From assembly GCA_947846985.1 (NCBI GenBank), contig CANTUZ010000002.1, positions 157,291,389 through 157,355,388 on the forward strand: a DNA stretch of 64,000 bases. Direction: 5' to 3'. A model generated the notes under the pieces. The model did not search any database and was not told where the DNA came from. It worked only from the letters and a program-made list of their open reading frames with translations. Both the position numbers and the translations under genes were made by a program. The DNA is from Fratercula arctica. Taxonomy: Eukaryota; Chordata; Aves; Charadriiformes; Alcidae. Position 1 is the stretch's first letter. Every line of letters starts with the position of its first letter. Positions 42,301 to 57,300 of the stretch are shown one piece after another.

Positions 42301-45300
42301 TACTGAGCTCTTGGCAGCATCATTCAACTTACTAAGAGAAAGAAGAGGTTCGTTTAGAATTAAGTACTTCCCTACCAAAGCCAGGTACTGAGTTTAACCA
42401 AGCAAATAGAAATGTTTTGGTCGTGGTATGTCCATCCTTTGCTTAAAATTAGAATCCAGACTGCCTAAGTTGATGCGTAGCTGGTGTACACACCAAATCT
42501 CCTCTAAAAGTCTTCAAATAACTATCTTTCTCTGTATACTACAATATCTTTCTCTATATACTACAATAAAGAATGAAGAAACGTATTTTAGGAGGACTGG
42601 TTCATTAGGTACTTAATATGTAAGCACAAGTTAAATGTGCAAAGCTGTGTTTTATTGTTAATTAGCATCAGATTTGCTAACGGCTCACACAGTAGTACTT
42701 TTTTTTTTTCTTCCCCTTCGTAAGATGCAAGTAATTCCCATTTCACTTCTCTCAAACTTCTCTCATGTTATAGAGATACGCACAGTATGTCATCTAGCAG
42801 AAGGTCCACAGGAACAAAGTAAATCCTTCACAGAAAAGTTGAGTAAATCTGAACTGGCAGAGTAGTTCAACAGTTTCATGAGGCTCTGGCAGTTTTAGAT
42901 TGATATTCATGACCTTAAAACTAGATTTACAAGCATGAGGAATTGCAGCCTATTTTAAGCAGACTTGATGGCACACTTTGATTTTGGAATAAATTTCCAT
43001 GCACCTCTTTCTCCTGCTAGTTAGATGAGAGGAGTTCCAAGCTTTCTTGTCAGAATAAACAAACTGTATCTATGGAATACACAAGTCATTGCTCTAAGCC
43101 TATAATTTTGCATTACTTGAACTCCTTAATGGAGCAAAGGCTACTGGACCACTACTATAGTACAGGCACGTCAGCTCATAGCTAAAGCATTCAAACAAAT
43201 ATGCAGTACTAGTAAGGAACGTCTGAACTATCTGCATGGGAACAAACACTCTGGAACCAAAACATCAGTTCAAGAGTACCCTTACGCAGAGGGATGGCTA
43301 AAGAAGCCAAAATAATGCTCAAACGCCATAGGCAATCTGTTCCATAAATTATTAACTAACTAAAGAGCATATGAGTGGTCTTCCACCCGTTACAAAAACA
43401 GACAGATTGAGTCGACACAAGATTTTAGTGGGCGTAGGTTTAACTCCGAAGGATTTTTAACCTCTGTGTTGTCATATTAGTGGAATTTCTCCCTAAAAAG
43501 TGACAGATAGGATCAGCATTATCTCACAGGTTTTTCATTGCTGTTTTTGTCCATGTCAGCTCGCTGCCACGCTCAGCATGATTTAATTAAAACATGCACA
43601 GAAGTTATATGCATACATCAAAGCAACTGCATTTCAATTGTTTTACTAATAGATTTCCAGACCAAGTATTTTTGGAAAAATGTGAAAGCAGCAGCAGTCA
43701 TTCATGAGAAGTTATAGAAAATTACTTGTCTTAAGAGACTGAGCATTCACTCCTCACTAGCATTTATTCTAGAATACTTTGTGGAGGCTTATGAAAGAGT
43801 TTTGGAAAAAAATGGAATCATAAACATTAACATTATTTAACATTTAGGCTGTCTGTTCATATTATAAGCATACAGTTCCATATGTGTCCGAAATGTATTA
43901 AACTAATTATTTAACCTCTACTGTAGCCTAAAGTTTTTGATTCAGGTATAGCGATAACTTTGAATTCCTTTTTATGTCAGCAGAGCTTGTGTGGAATATG
44001 AGACTGATGATATGCCCTAAACCTTCAAAGCAGAGTTTTACCTTCATGAGCCCAAATATGACGCTGAAGATCTGATCCATTCTTCATAAAATAAAAATCA
44101 CAGTAGGGACATTTCACAGCTCGTTTTCCAATAAGTCCTTTCAGCTGAACTCTTCTGCCAAGAATCTCAGAAATAGTAGTCATTGAAACCTCTGAGAGAA
44201 AAGTGACAAGTAATAAAAACCAGAAGGACATGAGGGAATTTGTTCTATGTTATATAAGTAATATTGAAGAGCTACATCCTGATTCACTCCAACTTTGTTA
44301 AAGCCCTACTTCCCCTACTGCCTCTTAGATATGACCAGAGCAAAGAACATAAGGACCTTTTTTCCATTAGAACTTCTAGGATGTTCTGTCCGTCCTCTCT
44401 TTCTCCTCTGTACTCAATGTCCCTGCTGCCTGACTAAAAAAAAATATTATTGATATATAAAAAAAAACCACCTGCGTGTGCCACTGTCTTAGAAATCATT
44501 TTCCAACTATGAACTTCCCAATAAGCTAATTTGGCGCTTTTTCCTTCAATATTTTCGAAAGGTTTTATTCAAGATTTCATCCCAGATGATTTCCAGATGT
44601 CAAGGCTATAATTATCAAAATGCATGATAATCAGAAACTTTAAAGTTAAAAACAGACTCACAGAATAAATGTAATTGAAAAGGACCTCTAAGGTCACCTG
44701 CTCCGATCAGGGACAACTTTGGAATTACAACTTCAAAGTTACATCCTCAAGTTGGTCAGGGTCATATCCAGTCCTGTTCTGAATATATCCAAGGATGGAT
44801 ATTCTACATTCTCTTGGCCCATTCCAGTGCTTTACCACCTCTACGGTCAAAATTATTTTCCTAATTTCTAATCAGAATCTCCTTGCTTCAACTCATGTCC
44901 CTTCACTGCACAGTTCCACGAAGATTCTGGTCTGTCTTCTTTTTAATCTCCTATTGATAGCTGAAGACAGCAATTAAGATTCCTCTCCTAGTTTTGCTTA
45001 TTCAGACTAAATGCACTCAACTCAAAGTTTTTCTTTCATACGATCTAATGTTGTGGTTGTCACAGTGAAAAAGCTCAAAATAATGAAGTTTAAATTAAAA
45101 TGTCCCAAACACACATAATGAAAACATTGCCAAATGTTTTTAAAAAATAAATCCAATTACTCAATGCATTTCAGATGAATAAAATGCTATCACTTTGACT
45201 CAATGAAAGTACAGCACTTATTCAGTCTAAACATTAAGACATGAAATCTGACGTCTTATGCCCCAAGTCTTATAAAATTTAAAAGTTACATTCTAAACTT

Positions 45301-48300
45301 GGATTTTTACCAAATATAAACTGTCATACCTAGTCTCCTGATGATTGGTCCCCGAGTGGAATCAAGAATCCTGCCTGAACTTATATGCACAAGGAATACA
45401 GCCTCAAAATTGAAATATAAAAGCCCATGAACTGAGCAGAGATATGTTCTAAAGTACCCAGAAAAGAAAAATACAGACACAAGTCTGAACTCTCATCCGC
45501 CTTCTATGGTTTAGATCCTTCATTCGTGATTGCAGGCTACTGTCTGCTCAGTAGGGATCCATGAAAGCTGATGCCTCTCATGTCTCAGGACTATTAACAA
45601 ATTTCATATTAAATCAGACAGTGGATGGAAAGGTAGATAATTCTGAGACCCGGGACCAGAATCCAAGACTTCTTCTTCACTGCTGTGTACCCAAATCACT
45701 TGGCAGTAAAGCCAAGCTCTCCTATCTCTTTGGTTTGAAATACTGCTCTACCAAAGTCTACACAGATTTTTGTCCCACTGCCTTCATGGGACCACAGACC
45801 AACTCTTATTCTCTGCAGACACAGAAGAGGAAGGAGTACTGTTTTATTTCGTATTTTCAACTTGATGCAATAGAACAGACAAGAGAGAGGTCATGCTGAA
45901 TGATATTAAGAAAGGAAGGAGAGGAGAGCTCCAGAAATAGCATTTTAATGATAAATATGAAAGGGTTTCAGTTTAAATTAATTTTTGATATGTGGTTTTA
46001 AAATTCAATTCCTTTTAACAGTATCCATTTTTCCTTTCATTTTTATTCTTTCCCATTTACATTTTTAAAAACAATTGTACTCACTCCGTTGCAGTACTTG
46101 ATAGTTTATACCATCAGACCCCTTACATTTATTTGGCTTGTAATTAAGTATGTTGTACGAATAAAGGATTTCCTCCTGAGTACAAGGACAGCATGCACAG
46201 GAAAAAGATTTCTGCATTAATTCTCCTACATACATTGAAATAGTGTTGTTGCATAACTACAGCATAGGCACATCTGAGATGTAGTACTTCTTTAGTACCA
46301 TGGAGATATATCTAATAAACCTAGTATTTTGCTTCTAAGTTCTATTCGCCTACAACATATGAATTAAAAATGAGGACACAAAATAATAGGCTGTGCAGAT
46401 TTTCTCTTTTAAACTTACTTCTGTTATAACCCAGAGTTTAAAAGAACCCACTTTACTAGATCAAAAAATTTACACTACACTTTTAGAGGGATTCAGATAC
46501 CAAATGAATTGTTCAGAAGTATTTAAATGCATGAGTTTAGCACGTCAGTGGTCCAGAGTTAACTGCTATTTCTGGGCCCCAGACAGCACACAGTAATAAT
46601 TCAGCAGTCAAGGGACCAGTGCGGACCAATGGCAACCAGTAAGGGCACAGTATGTAATGTACTGTTAGTTCATGGATCACGTTATATAGGGAGACGTCCT
46701 ATACTCCCTGGCTGAGACAGCATAAAGGCTTTATGGGCACAGCTCTTGAAATGTAATTTCTATGCTCACTGGGTGACATACCTCCTGACTACAGTATAGC
46801 ACAGAAGCCTTTCCTCATCTCAATTTGCTGCATCAGACATGTCCCCTGATGTATGACAAGCCCTCCAACCACACTGTTGTAGAGTGGTCTGCAAATAAAG
46901 AGGTTTGGTAACTAAAGAGCTAAAGTGGGAGTTAGTCTGAAATTAAAGTGAAGGAAAATTGTTTAAAACACGGGTCTAGCACTATCTAGTGGCAGTAGGA
47001 AGATCAGAAACTACTGCTTCACCTTTTATGTTGTATTTCAGACATAAACAAGAAAAGTTATGTCATTTTTACCGGATTTTTCCTTCCCCCAACTCAGTTT
47101 GAGCGTGGCCAGTATTTTCCTTCTTAAAATCAAATGATGTCAGGTGATAAGTAACCCAGTAGATGAGTTAATTAAAGTATGTTGGCCAATGCAGTCAGCT
47201 CTGCTTCATCGACAGTAGCAGTGGGCCTTTTATCCAACTTTTATCCAAACAGATACTGAGAAGGAAAGCATAGACAGAGAAATGTGGCTCTGCCAAGTTC
47301 ACATCAGTCAGATTTAAATCAGTCCCTGCACCAGTCACTCGGGTACTTTGGCACTGAGTTCCCAAGATCTGAGAAAGTATTGTTTATTCAGGAACAGCAC
47401 ACTGACTTACTGCATTCATTTTACGTTGTGCTTGCGCTGGGTAAATCAGGGCACTAGAATGCAAGGTATAAACACAGTTTGAACGGACTCCAGTGGTTAG
47501 CTTGGGTCCAGCCAGGCTTGTCAGCTCCAGCTTAACACTGGCCATGCTATACCACAGCTGGTTCGAGTAAGAGCCCTGCTGCAGACTTCACTTGGCCCTG
47601 GACTTAAAGCCCAGCCACACAATTAACTGAGCACGCATAGTCAGCTCAGGGACCTCTGCATTCATGTGAATTACCTACAGACAAAATAATGGGCAATAAA
47701 TGCATTTCTGTCAGTTTATGTATGGCCAATGGGAATTTTATGTCTCATGGGTTGTTACAGGATGTCTACATGACTAATTCTAAACTTCCTAATGCTTAAT
47801 TTGAATTCACCTAGGTCCTCTTTTGGAATTGAGTTCTTTGCCAGATGAAGACAGATTTCTTAGCACAATTACCTGATACACTCCACAACACACAAGCTGG
47901 AGCAATAACTTTTTTCACTCTAAATTCTAACAGCTGCAAACCCAATACGATTCTCTAAAGCAGTTAGATTAGACATAGACTCTTCTCTTTCTTTGGAATG
48001 TAATCACATTACGTTGCTCACTCTAAACCTTTGCCTGTTTATTGCAATAGACTGAGAAATTTTCCTTAATTTTTTCTTACCTGGGTGATTCGTCTTGATG
48101 TGCGATTTTATAAGTCGATCTTCAGAAAATGACTTCTCACACACAGGACAGGAATAACTCTTTTTATCCTTAAGCAAGCAAGAAAGAAAGAGATTGTATT
48201 ATCAGTCCCCTGGTGTAATCACTACAGTCATTATTCAGTAATACATGGTTCTCAACAAAGTTATAATTGAAGGTTCAGTTTTTAAGGAAAAAATGAGGAT

Positions 48301-51300
48301 ATTTATAGTGAAATAAGTGAAGGAGAAATAAAAAAGTATTCTAAGCACATCATTAATCCTCATGAATGAAAGGCTCCAAGTTATAGCACATGAGAAAATG
48401 CACAATAAATGTAAGCATTATCTTCTGACTGACTCTTTAGAGAATAAAGAGTCGAAAGATCAAGTCACATAACAGAAGAAAACATATTTGATATAAGCAG
48501 TAATATTCAGGCTTTTTTTCATTTTTTTCACAAGTCCACCCTTCTGAAGCCTAAGGATCACATCTCGTTACTCTGAAGACACCCGCCAGTATGTGCATTT
48601 ATAATACTACTTAATGGCCTGAAATTGAGCAGAAGAGTTAACAGTGACAGATGCCATTACTTATTCAGTGTCTACATTTCTAACTGCTTTATAAGCATTC
48701 AGCATTTTATGTATCACCAATAAACTATTATTCTACTATTTTGATTTGAAAACTTACCGACTACTCTGGTTTTTATCAGTGTCACTGATGTTTAAAAGAT
48801 TTACCACCATCAAACGAGTTGACAAGTGGAGAGTTTTGATGCAAATTCTTCCTACACGCAATTTTAGTGTAATTGTAATTTCGATGTTTTAACAAACACA
48901 CCTAACTCCACATAAAAATGTAGGACTTTTCTCCATTAATTGGTAAATTATCCAATTTATAATAATCTTTGTCAGTTATTGTATAAATTGAAGAGGTTCT
49001 TCTTTCCAGAAGTACTTGCTGACACAACAGACGGGATGCTCAATCAAATGAGTGGGTCATCCAGTCACCCGATTAGATTAACATAGATTAATCAGATTAA
49101 CATATGAGTGGATTATCAAAACAGCAGACGGAGTGAAGAAAGTCTAGTTAGTCTTGACAACTAGGCAGAGAACCAGATAACATATTACCTGGTGGGACAT
49201 GCGTACCTACCAAAGCACCAAGAGATCACTGGAAAAGGTGAGCTGAAACTACAGAATACATGTTTCACTAGTTATTTCAAGAGGACAGAAAACTTCTCGA
49301 AGAGTGTGGAAGGAAGATTACTGTACCAAAAAGAGACAGAACCTTGTGTTATGAAAGAGAAATCTGGAGTTAACAGGAGAGTAAGAATCCTGGAGTCTAT
49401 CAGTTTCTGACCTGAGACCAAACAGCATCTCTAAATAGCAAGGACAAATGTACAAGGAGATTATTGTGTATGTGCCACAGTTATACATATATAAATGGAC
49501 ATCCCTTTGGGGAAAGAAAAAAAAAAAAAAACAAACACAAACACAAGCAAAAACTGAGGAGTTTTCACAGCAAACAGGTTTTGGAATATGATACAGGTAT
49601 TTGCATTCAGCATCCTGTACCTCTGAGAAAGAAATCCCTGTGTTGAAGTACCTAAAAATTAAAACCAGAGGTAGCCCTAGAACTCATGGGCTGAAATAGC
49701 AATAAAAATTTCATGACAGTAGGGTATGGAATATGAAGCTCTCAGGGCCATTAATATGGCAATGGCACAAGGAGAATTCTGCCTGTGCTGTTAGAAGGTC
49801 ATTTGCTCCTGTGAGAAAACCCGCACCAGAAACTGGGGATGGTAGGTCCTAAAGGATAACCACCATGAGCAAAGCAAGGAGAGTATCTTGCTGTGATGGA
49901 CTTGGGGTGGTCACCACCTTGAGCCCTGAGAATCTCAAGTGAAGAAGGAAAAGCAGAGAATACTAGCTGGAGCCTACAATGCTGACAAAATCTTCTGGAG
50001 AAAGAGCTGTTAACTTGCGGAATTATGGTCTCTCAAATGATATAACCTATTATCCCTACACCTGCTACTGATGATTTTAAATTTCTACATAAACAAGTTG
50101 CTCAAATGAAAAATGGCAGATTAATTCTAATAAAGCTGTATAGCAATGGTTGCACCTTTTCAAAGACTGGGTCGTATGATCACATTCATAATTTGGCATG
50201 TGTAAGGAAAACATAAACACAGTATCATTTAGGGGCTGTTGAGGGGCCAGCTGAAATTTCCTGACAGATCTCAGTCTGTTCCTCAAACTTCCTATATAAT
50301 TGGTTTCAAAATATACAATAAATTAAAAAGAAAAAGTAGTATACTTTTAATGTACAGTCGGGTGTTGCTGGTCTTTAATACTCATTGTAGTATTTCTCAG
50401 TGTGCTCAGAACACTAGGACAAATACACCTTGCTGTTTCATAAAGTTAAACAAGAATAAAAAACAATAATACAACACTCCATTCCACACACACTGCTTTA
50501 AGTAAAATGCTGTAATTGTGACAACTTTACATCCTTGCTAGTGCTCTTCAGGAAGGCAAGGCTATAAGCCTAGGCCTGATGGAAAACATCAAAATCATCA
50601 GTAAATGCATCAAGAGCTCTAGAGCAACATGAAAGTATGGGCACCAAGAACACACCTTTCCATATAATGATGGTAACAAAATTTTTCAATAAGAAAATAC
50701 TCCAAACAGCTTTCTTAGAAAGTTATCTAAACCAAGTTCTGCAGTAAATGATCTTCAGAAGGGGGATCTTCTGTAGTGTAACAAACAGATTGCACTTCTG
50801 AGCACCGAGTGCCTTCAAAGTGTATGTGTCAAGCTCCAGTCTCTCATAGAAAGAAGCTGAAGTCAAACCTTTGACGGTTCTTCTTCCAGCTCAGTGCCAT
50901 CGACTTATGGAGCTTATGTTATTAGTTTTGCATGTTTAAGTGTCCTTCTGTCGGTGCCCTGAGAGCTTGTGACAGTGCTGGTCCTTCAGCGTAATCCCAT
51001 CCCTCTCAAAACCAGCCTTTAAAGAAATCCTCCTTTGCAAAGGAAGTATTTCAGAGCACCCAGGTCGCAACACAGACCCCGAAGAAGGTGTCCCTCACCA
51101 CAGCTTTAGCTCTTCAGAGTGCCCTTGTCATAGGCGATGACAGAGACACTTTGAAGGACTTAGACTGAGGTTGTAGTAATACCTTCATCACATTCTCAGC
51201 GTGCAAGTTTTCCTCTGGTAAGAATAAGTTATTTATCCTGTGCCTTATCGCAGTGCTTGCCTCCTAAATGCCTTTGGTTTTTTTTTTTTTGAAGGACACA

Positions 51301-54300
51301 AACAGAAGCGAAGTATCAAGAGAGATGGATCTACCTTTGTTAGAAACCAGCTGCCCGGTCTAATAAGCTAGTTAAATTTCAAAGTCTCTTCCACACTTCA
51401 TGAGATCTTATTAATCCCCCTAATAGCCAATTTGAGAAAATATAAGAAACTTAACATAATTCCAAAATAAAGCTAGCTTTCTGACTGGAATTACTGTTCA
51501 CGTTCCACAAATCAGGAATAAATTAGTTCCATAAATATTCTTAAACTCAGTGAAAAAATTAATCTATTACTATCACTGAATTTTCTTGTTTATGCTGTGT
51601 TTCCTTGTAAAGTAAGGGCACTTACACAGGAATCACAATGCCTTTCTCTTTATATAAATGAATTAAAATTGTGCTAAGAAGGTATCAGCTATATTGCATT
51701 ACCAATTTATAGCTCTCTGAAGAGAATTTTGGTTTTCTAAGGCACGTGTTTCAAGATAATTCAAGGGCTAAGTGTACTCGTGTACAGTCATCGAAAGAAA
51801 AATGAAAAACTTCTGTATATGTAGTATTTAAACCAACAGACCACTATGAAGTTTATTTAATGAATCAGATAGTACTAAATACGACCTACGCTGCAAAACA
51901 TGAGAAACATCAGCAGCTATTCTGTTGCACTCATCAGTAAAGAGACATTCTGATGACACAAATATCTTCTTTTACGAACATACATTGAATACATGTCACC
52001 ATATGTTATATGATGTATACAGCAATTCTGCCACTAATTTCGAAAGAGACTCTGTGAACTCCTGACTGCTTTGTTATCAGTTTCATTAATAGTGTAAAAT
52101 TAAGACCATGGCCATAATAAAAAATGTTCAGGCCCAAATTAGACAAATATGTTACAGAAATAACAATCCATTCCCCTCCTTTCAGTAGTAGTGACGTGAT
52201 TTTACAAGGAGGAAATAAAACAAAGCTCTACGAAATACCAGTACTCCGAGAGCGTTTCCAGCAAAAGTTCCCACAACACAATTAACACAACATTCGATTG
52301 TGTGATTTCATAGAGGAACAGAGAGCCAAAGCCTGCCCCTGCACACACTCACATCAACAGAAATTTAATTTCTAAAGTCTGTGGGAACAGAATTAGGCCC
52401 CTGAGTTACATTTCTGAGGAGGGAAGATATCTGGAAATCTTCAGAACAGTTGTCATGATGTTCAAATCAAAATTTTCACAAAAGATTCCTGATTTAAGAT
52501 GATGTCCTATTAAAATGCAACTTAGCTAAACGAATCTGATGTACCCAGGAGGCAGCTTTGCACACGTGTGAAGGAGGCTACGGAAAAATTTGCAAATGGT
52601 TAGACAGACGTTTATGAAGTCTGGCAAGAGGCAGAAATCACAGCTCATAAAATGACAAGCACCTGCGTACGGTACTGCTTAAGCATTTTTTCATGAAATA
52701 AATCGTAAAAAATAATGGCTAGCTGAAACTCATTATGGAAGCAAGTACCAAGAACAAAAGCCATTTTCTAACCAAACGTTTGATCGCTGGACCATAGATC
52801 TTTTTGGTGAATTCCTTCCCTCTCCAGTACCTTGCATTCTTGCCTACGCAGTGGCAGAGCTCCAGAGGTAAAGGTATCACAGCCAGACTGGTGACAGTCT
52901 GAAAATGAAGGCTCCTCAGGAAGGGGAAACAAACAATCACAGCTCAAGTGTCTCACTTCCTACCGAAAGCTCTAACTACGTTATTATACGAAAGGTCAGC
53001 AGCATAATAAAATTTCTAAGCACCCTTCCGAAGACAAGAATCATTCACATCCTGAAACGTACGTGAATGCAGACACAGCGACCCAAGAGCAAGTGGTGGT
53101 TCCGGGTCTGAACTCCAGTTTTACAGAGGTGCTTATCTCGGAGTATCTATTACTATACAGATTTATTACTATATCTATTACTATACAGATTTAAAATAAG
53201 TTCAGATACAAACCTCTCCCTGATGTTTATGTGCTTAGCGTATTGAGTATTGTAAAACCCACTGGAGGTTGTAAACAAACTCTGGTGCCTACATAGGCAT
53301 TGTTTAGTTCCCCAACTGGTCCCTAATATTACCATTACCTCATTCGTAACTATAAATTACTCTAAAGTCATTATAAACTGCCCACTCCTTTCCTAGGCAC
53401 TATGACACTGAAGTGATCCACACGTGTCATAGTCTGAACTTCTAAAGAGCTCCATAAATCCCAAGAATTGTCAAAAACCACTACACAAGGTGTAGAGGTG
53501 AAAGACAGCTACTGAAAACCAGAGAATATATGCAAAATGTTGGCTTTAAATCAAGCCGAGCCTCAATTCCCAGACTTCAAAAGTAAAAATCTTCCCTGTA
53601 ACAATGATGTGTAGCCAATACTGAGGCAACAGGCAGTGCATACGCAGTCCCCATCATCATCCCCCAGGGAATTAACAACCCCAAATTCAGTGCAAGACCT
53701 GGATGACGCACAGAGAATAAAATGGGTAACAGGGATGAACGATAAGCTGCTTTTCATTAACCATCATTCATCCTGTTCACGAAAGAAGACAAGGATCCAG
53801 TTGAAAAGCAGCCAGCAACAAGGTAAGGAAAGACACGCATTCATACAATGAACTCAACTGAGATTGTGATATTGACTGTCTTTGAGGAAGCTTTAAGTTT
53901 AACATTTATTAAGTATTGATTTTGCAAACTAAAATTAACATTAAAGTAGCTTTCCACATTTAATGGTGCATAGTTTGTTAAAGTACTGTATTTCTGAATG
54001 AGTGGTCCTGTTCAGTGAGGTATGCATTAAGTAAATACACTAAGCAGTGGGCGCAAAGACCAATATGAAAACTGCCAAGTTTAGTTACTGACTAAATTCT
54101 AATACATGATTTTTTCAATCCATTTAAATACTCAAATATATTTGAGGGTAAGCATCAGTAAGCATAATTCTGAAAGATCTCGCTGTCACACTGTTTTTAA
54201 TTCTGAAATGCATTTTCTTGGTTCTCTTCAGTATCATGAAAATGATCCTCCTGGTGGGAGCTGTCAGACATTCATCACACTTGAAAAACAGGTACTTACA

Positions 54301-57300
54301 TAAGGATGTAAATAACTAATTTTAGGCTCTTCTTCCTTAAGTGGTCTCAGACATCATTTACACAGATTTTTGCCATCAGATGGACATCATAAACTTAGTA
54401 AATTCAAGAGCAGCCTAAAAGAATGTCTATTATGGGAGCTTTCCACGCATCTTGTAACAGATTCAGTTTCTGTTTAAAATGCCTACAGAATTGGGAGACA
54501 GAAGGGGGGAAAAAAATCTTCCCTTTTGTGTCACCTGTTTTGTTTTTTAAAGCTCTCCTGCAGTTACAAAAAACTAGTACTTTACAAGAGTAGGAGGTGA
54601 AGTGTTCTGTTCTGTTACAAACACCTTTAAAGGAACTTTAGCTGTTGTAAATATTGCCCAAGAGCCTACCTGCTGACTGCAGAAGATGACCTGAAACCAC
54701 TAGGCACGGTCTGTTAACAGCTTTGCAGTAGCTATGCAGGAATTGTCCACATCCGTGGAAAAAATCAACATGAATCTTTAATTCAAACATTACATTTCAC
54801 TAGCAAAAGGAAGTGTGACACCAATATTTATCACAGTACTTTAAGTAAATTGTGATGTTGCTTTCTCACGTGATGAGGAGGAATGTGCCATAGGTGGTGC
54901 ATTCTGTCAAGGGTCTGTAAGACTTATTTACAAGACAGTGACAGTGAAAATGAAGGAAGGCCCATCTGTATGAATATTTCCTTGTTCTTAAAGGATAGAA
55001 GAGTGAGTGTTGCTATTAAACAACTGGCATTCTTTTTTCCTCTGCTGGAATAAGAATAAAATCCAGAAGAAGGATAAACACCCTTTTCTAGAGGTCAATT
55101 TGGAAAAAGAAGGAGCTTACCTGTATTCATACCATTTGTGACTGTACGCACATTGTAACCTCTCCGGGTATACACAAGTCTAGAGTGTCCCAGATCAATT
55201 ACACCTTTGCAAGCAGAGAGCATCCTGCCATGCGGTAGGAAAAGAAGTCCATGGCACGTAGACCTTTTCGTACAACAGCTTATCCTATTTGGGCTACTCA
55301 TGGAAAATAATAAAACATCAAGAAGAAAAAGCGAGCCAACACCGATGTGTGAAAATCACACACATAATGTGAAAATAATTGTTTTTTCTTAATCTTGCAA
55401 GAAAAGCATGTAAATAATTTCACTTCTAAAAACACATCTTAGTCAACAATGAATAACAACATTCTCATTCCTTAGCTGTAAAATACTTCTTATTCTGAAT
55501 ACCATGATACATTTTTAAAAACATACTTTTGAAACAAATGCAAGTAGGGTTGATGTAGAAAACATATTTCCCCAAAGATTATTCATGTTACAATGTTGGA
55601 TCAGAGCAAGATCACAAAGCAGTGTCTTGCGCAAAGAGGGCTTTCAGTCAGGCATGCAGCCCTTTGCGTAGTCTCAAAGAAGACATGTGACAGGGCACGT
55701 TGAAGAAGCAGACCAGACCTGTTTCTAACACCATGGCATTCAGAGCTGGAAGGCTTACTGAATAAGATAGGAGCCTTTAAAACGTGATCTCTTCATCGTT
55801 GTAACCACAACAGAAAATGATAGATGTTAAAAGAGATTAGCTACAACTAGCCGGAGATATTGGGAGAAAAAAATAATTCTTCTCAACAACTTAAACTTTT
55901 CCTGTCTGTAGTAATTAAAAGAGGAACATATTTTCATTTTAACATAGTCATCTATTTATGAAGGAAGGGAGTTCAGGTCCATGGAATTAAGTAACAATAG
56001 TATCAGACCACATTTTGCTCCCTCAAAACCCAAAGAATCTGAGAATACTGGGAAAATCAAAGGGAAAAAATGGATACAGACATACTCTACTGGAAACTAC
56101 TACAAGAGGGCCTGTGCAAACCTCATGAAATTCAACCAGGCCAAGTGCAAGGTCCTGCATATGGGTGACGGCAATCCCAAGCACAGATACAGGCTGGGAG
56201 GAGAATGGATTGAGAGCAGCGCTGAGGAGAAGGACTTGGGGGTGTTGGTGGATGAGAAGCTCAACAGGAGCCAGCAGTGTGCGCTCGCAGCCCAGAAAGC
56301 CAACTGCATTCTGGGCTGCATCAAAAGAAGCGTGGCCAGCAGGTCGAGGGAGGTGACTCTGCCCCTCTACTCTGCTCTCGTGAGACCCCACCTGGAGTAC
56401 TGTGTTCAGCTCTGGAGTCCTCAGCACAAGAAGGACATGGACCTGTTGGAGTGAGTTCAGCAGAGAGCCACGAAGATGATGAGAGGGCTGGAGCACCTCT
56501 GCTGTGAGGACAGGCTGAGAGAGTTGGGGTTGTTCAGCCTGGAGAAGAGAAGGCTCTGGAAGACCTTATAGTGGCCTTCCAGTACCTAAAGGGGGCTACA
56601 GGAGAGATGGGGAGGGACTCTTGATCAGGGAGTGTAGCGATAGGATAAGGGGTAATGGTTTTAAACTGAAAGAGGAGAGATTTAGATGAGATATTAGGAA
56701 GAAATTCTTTACTGTGAGGGTGGTGAGGCACCGGAACAGGTTGCCCAGGGAGGCTGTGGATGCCCCATCCCTGGAGGTGTTCAAGGCCAGGCTGGATGAG
56801 GCTTTGAGCAGCCTGGTCTGGTGGGAGGTGTCCCTGCCCATGGCAGGGGGGTTGGAACTAGATGATCTTTAAGGTCCCTTCCAACCCAATCACTCTATGA
56901 TTCTGTGAAATATCTAGTTGCTGTAACTCATGTATTCCCTGCACAGAATTACGCAGAGGGAGCTCGGGTAAGAACTCTTCCCTATGTCTTCAAATATTGC
57001 CACACTATTCCAAACACTATGATGGTGACACTGAATTTAGACAAACATACCATTTTATTCATTACTTACCAGTTCCGTGTGAACTTTAAGATGTGCCTGG
57101 AGCTTGTATTTATCCGGAGTAGAGTAGTCACAATGTTCTGTGGGACATTTCAGCAAAATATTACTGTGTTTCTGAATGACGTGACGTTTAAGGCAGTTTT
57201 TGGTGATGGAAGAATAATTGCACTGGGAGCAGTAATATAAGTGTTCTCGAGTATGTGTACGAACATGCATGTCGTAATGCACTTGGTACCAAAACAACTT

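Larger units (their letters stand above)
48169..57069 (-). other. ZFAT intron, 8.9 kb
   Basis: Mostly AT-rich unique sequence. Contains an A-rich run at 49517-49531, small duplications near 49075-49104 and 53144-53193, a T run at 51279-51290 and a 0.8-kb CR1 at 56100-56908 near the exon. No further exon recognised. Confidence 0.82.

Noticed and set aside
45561..45899. 112-codon plus-strand open frame
   Set aside because: Lies in a ZFAT intron with no domain, no splice context, and composition like random AT-rich sequence.
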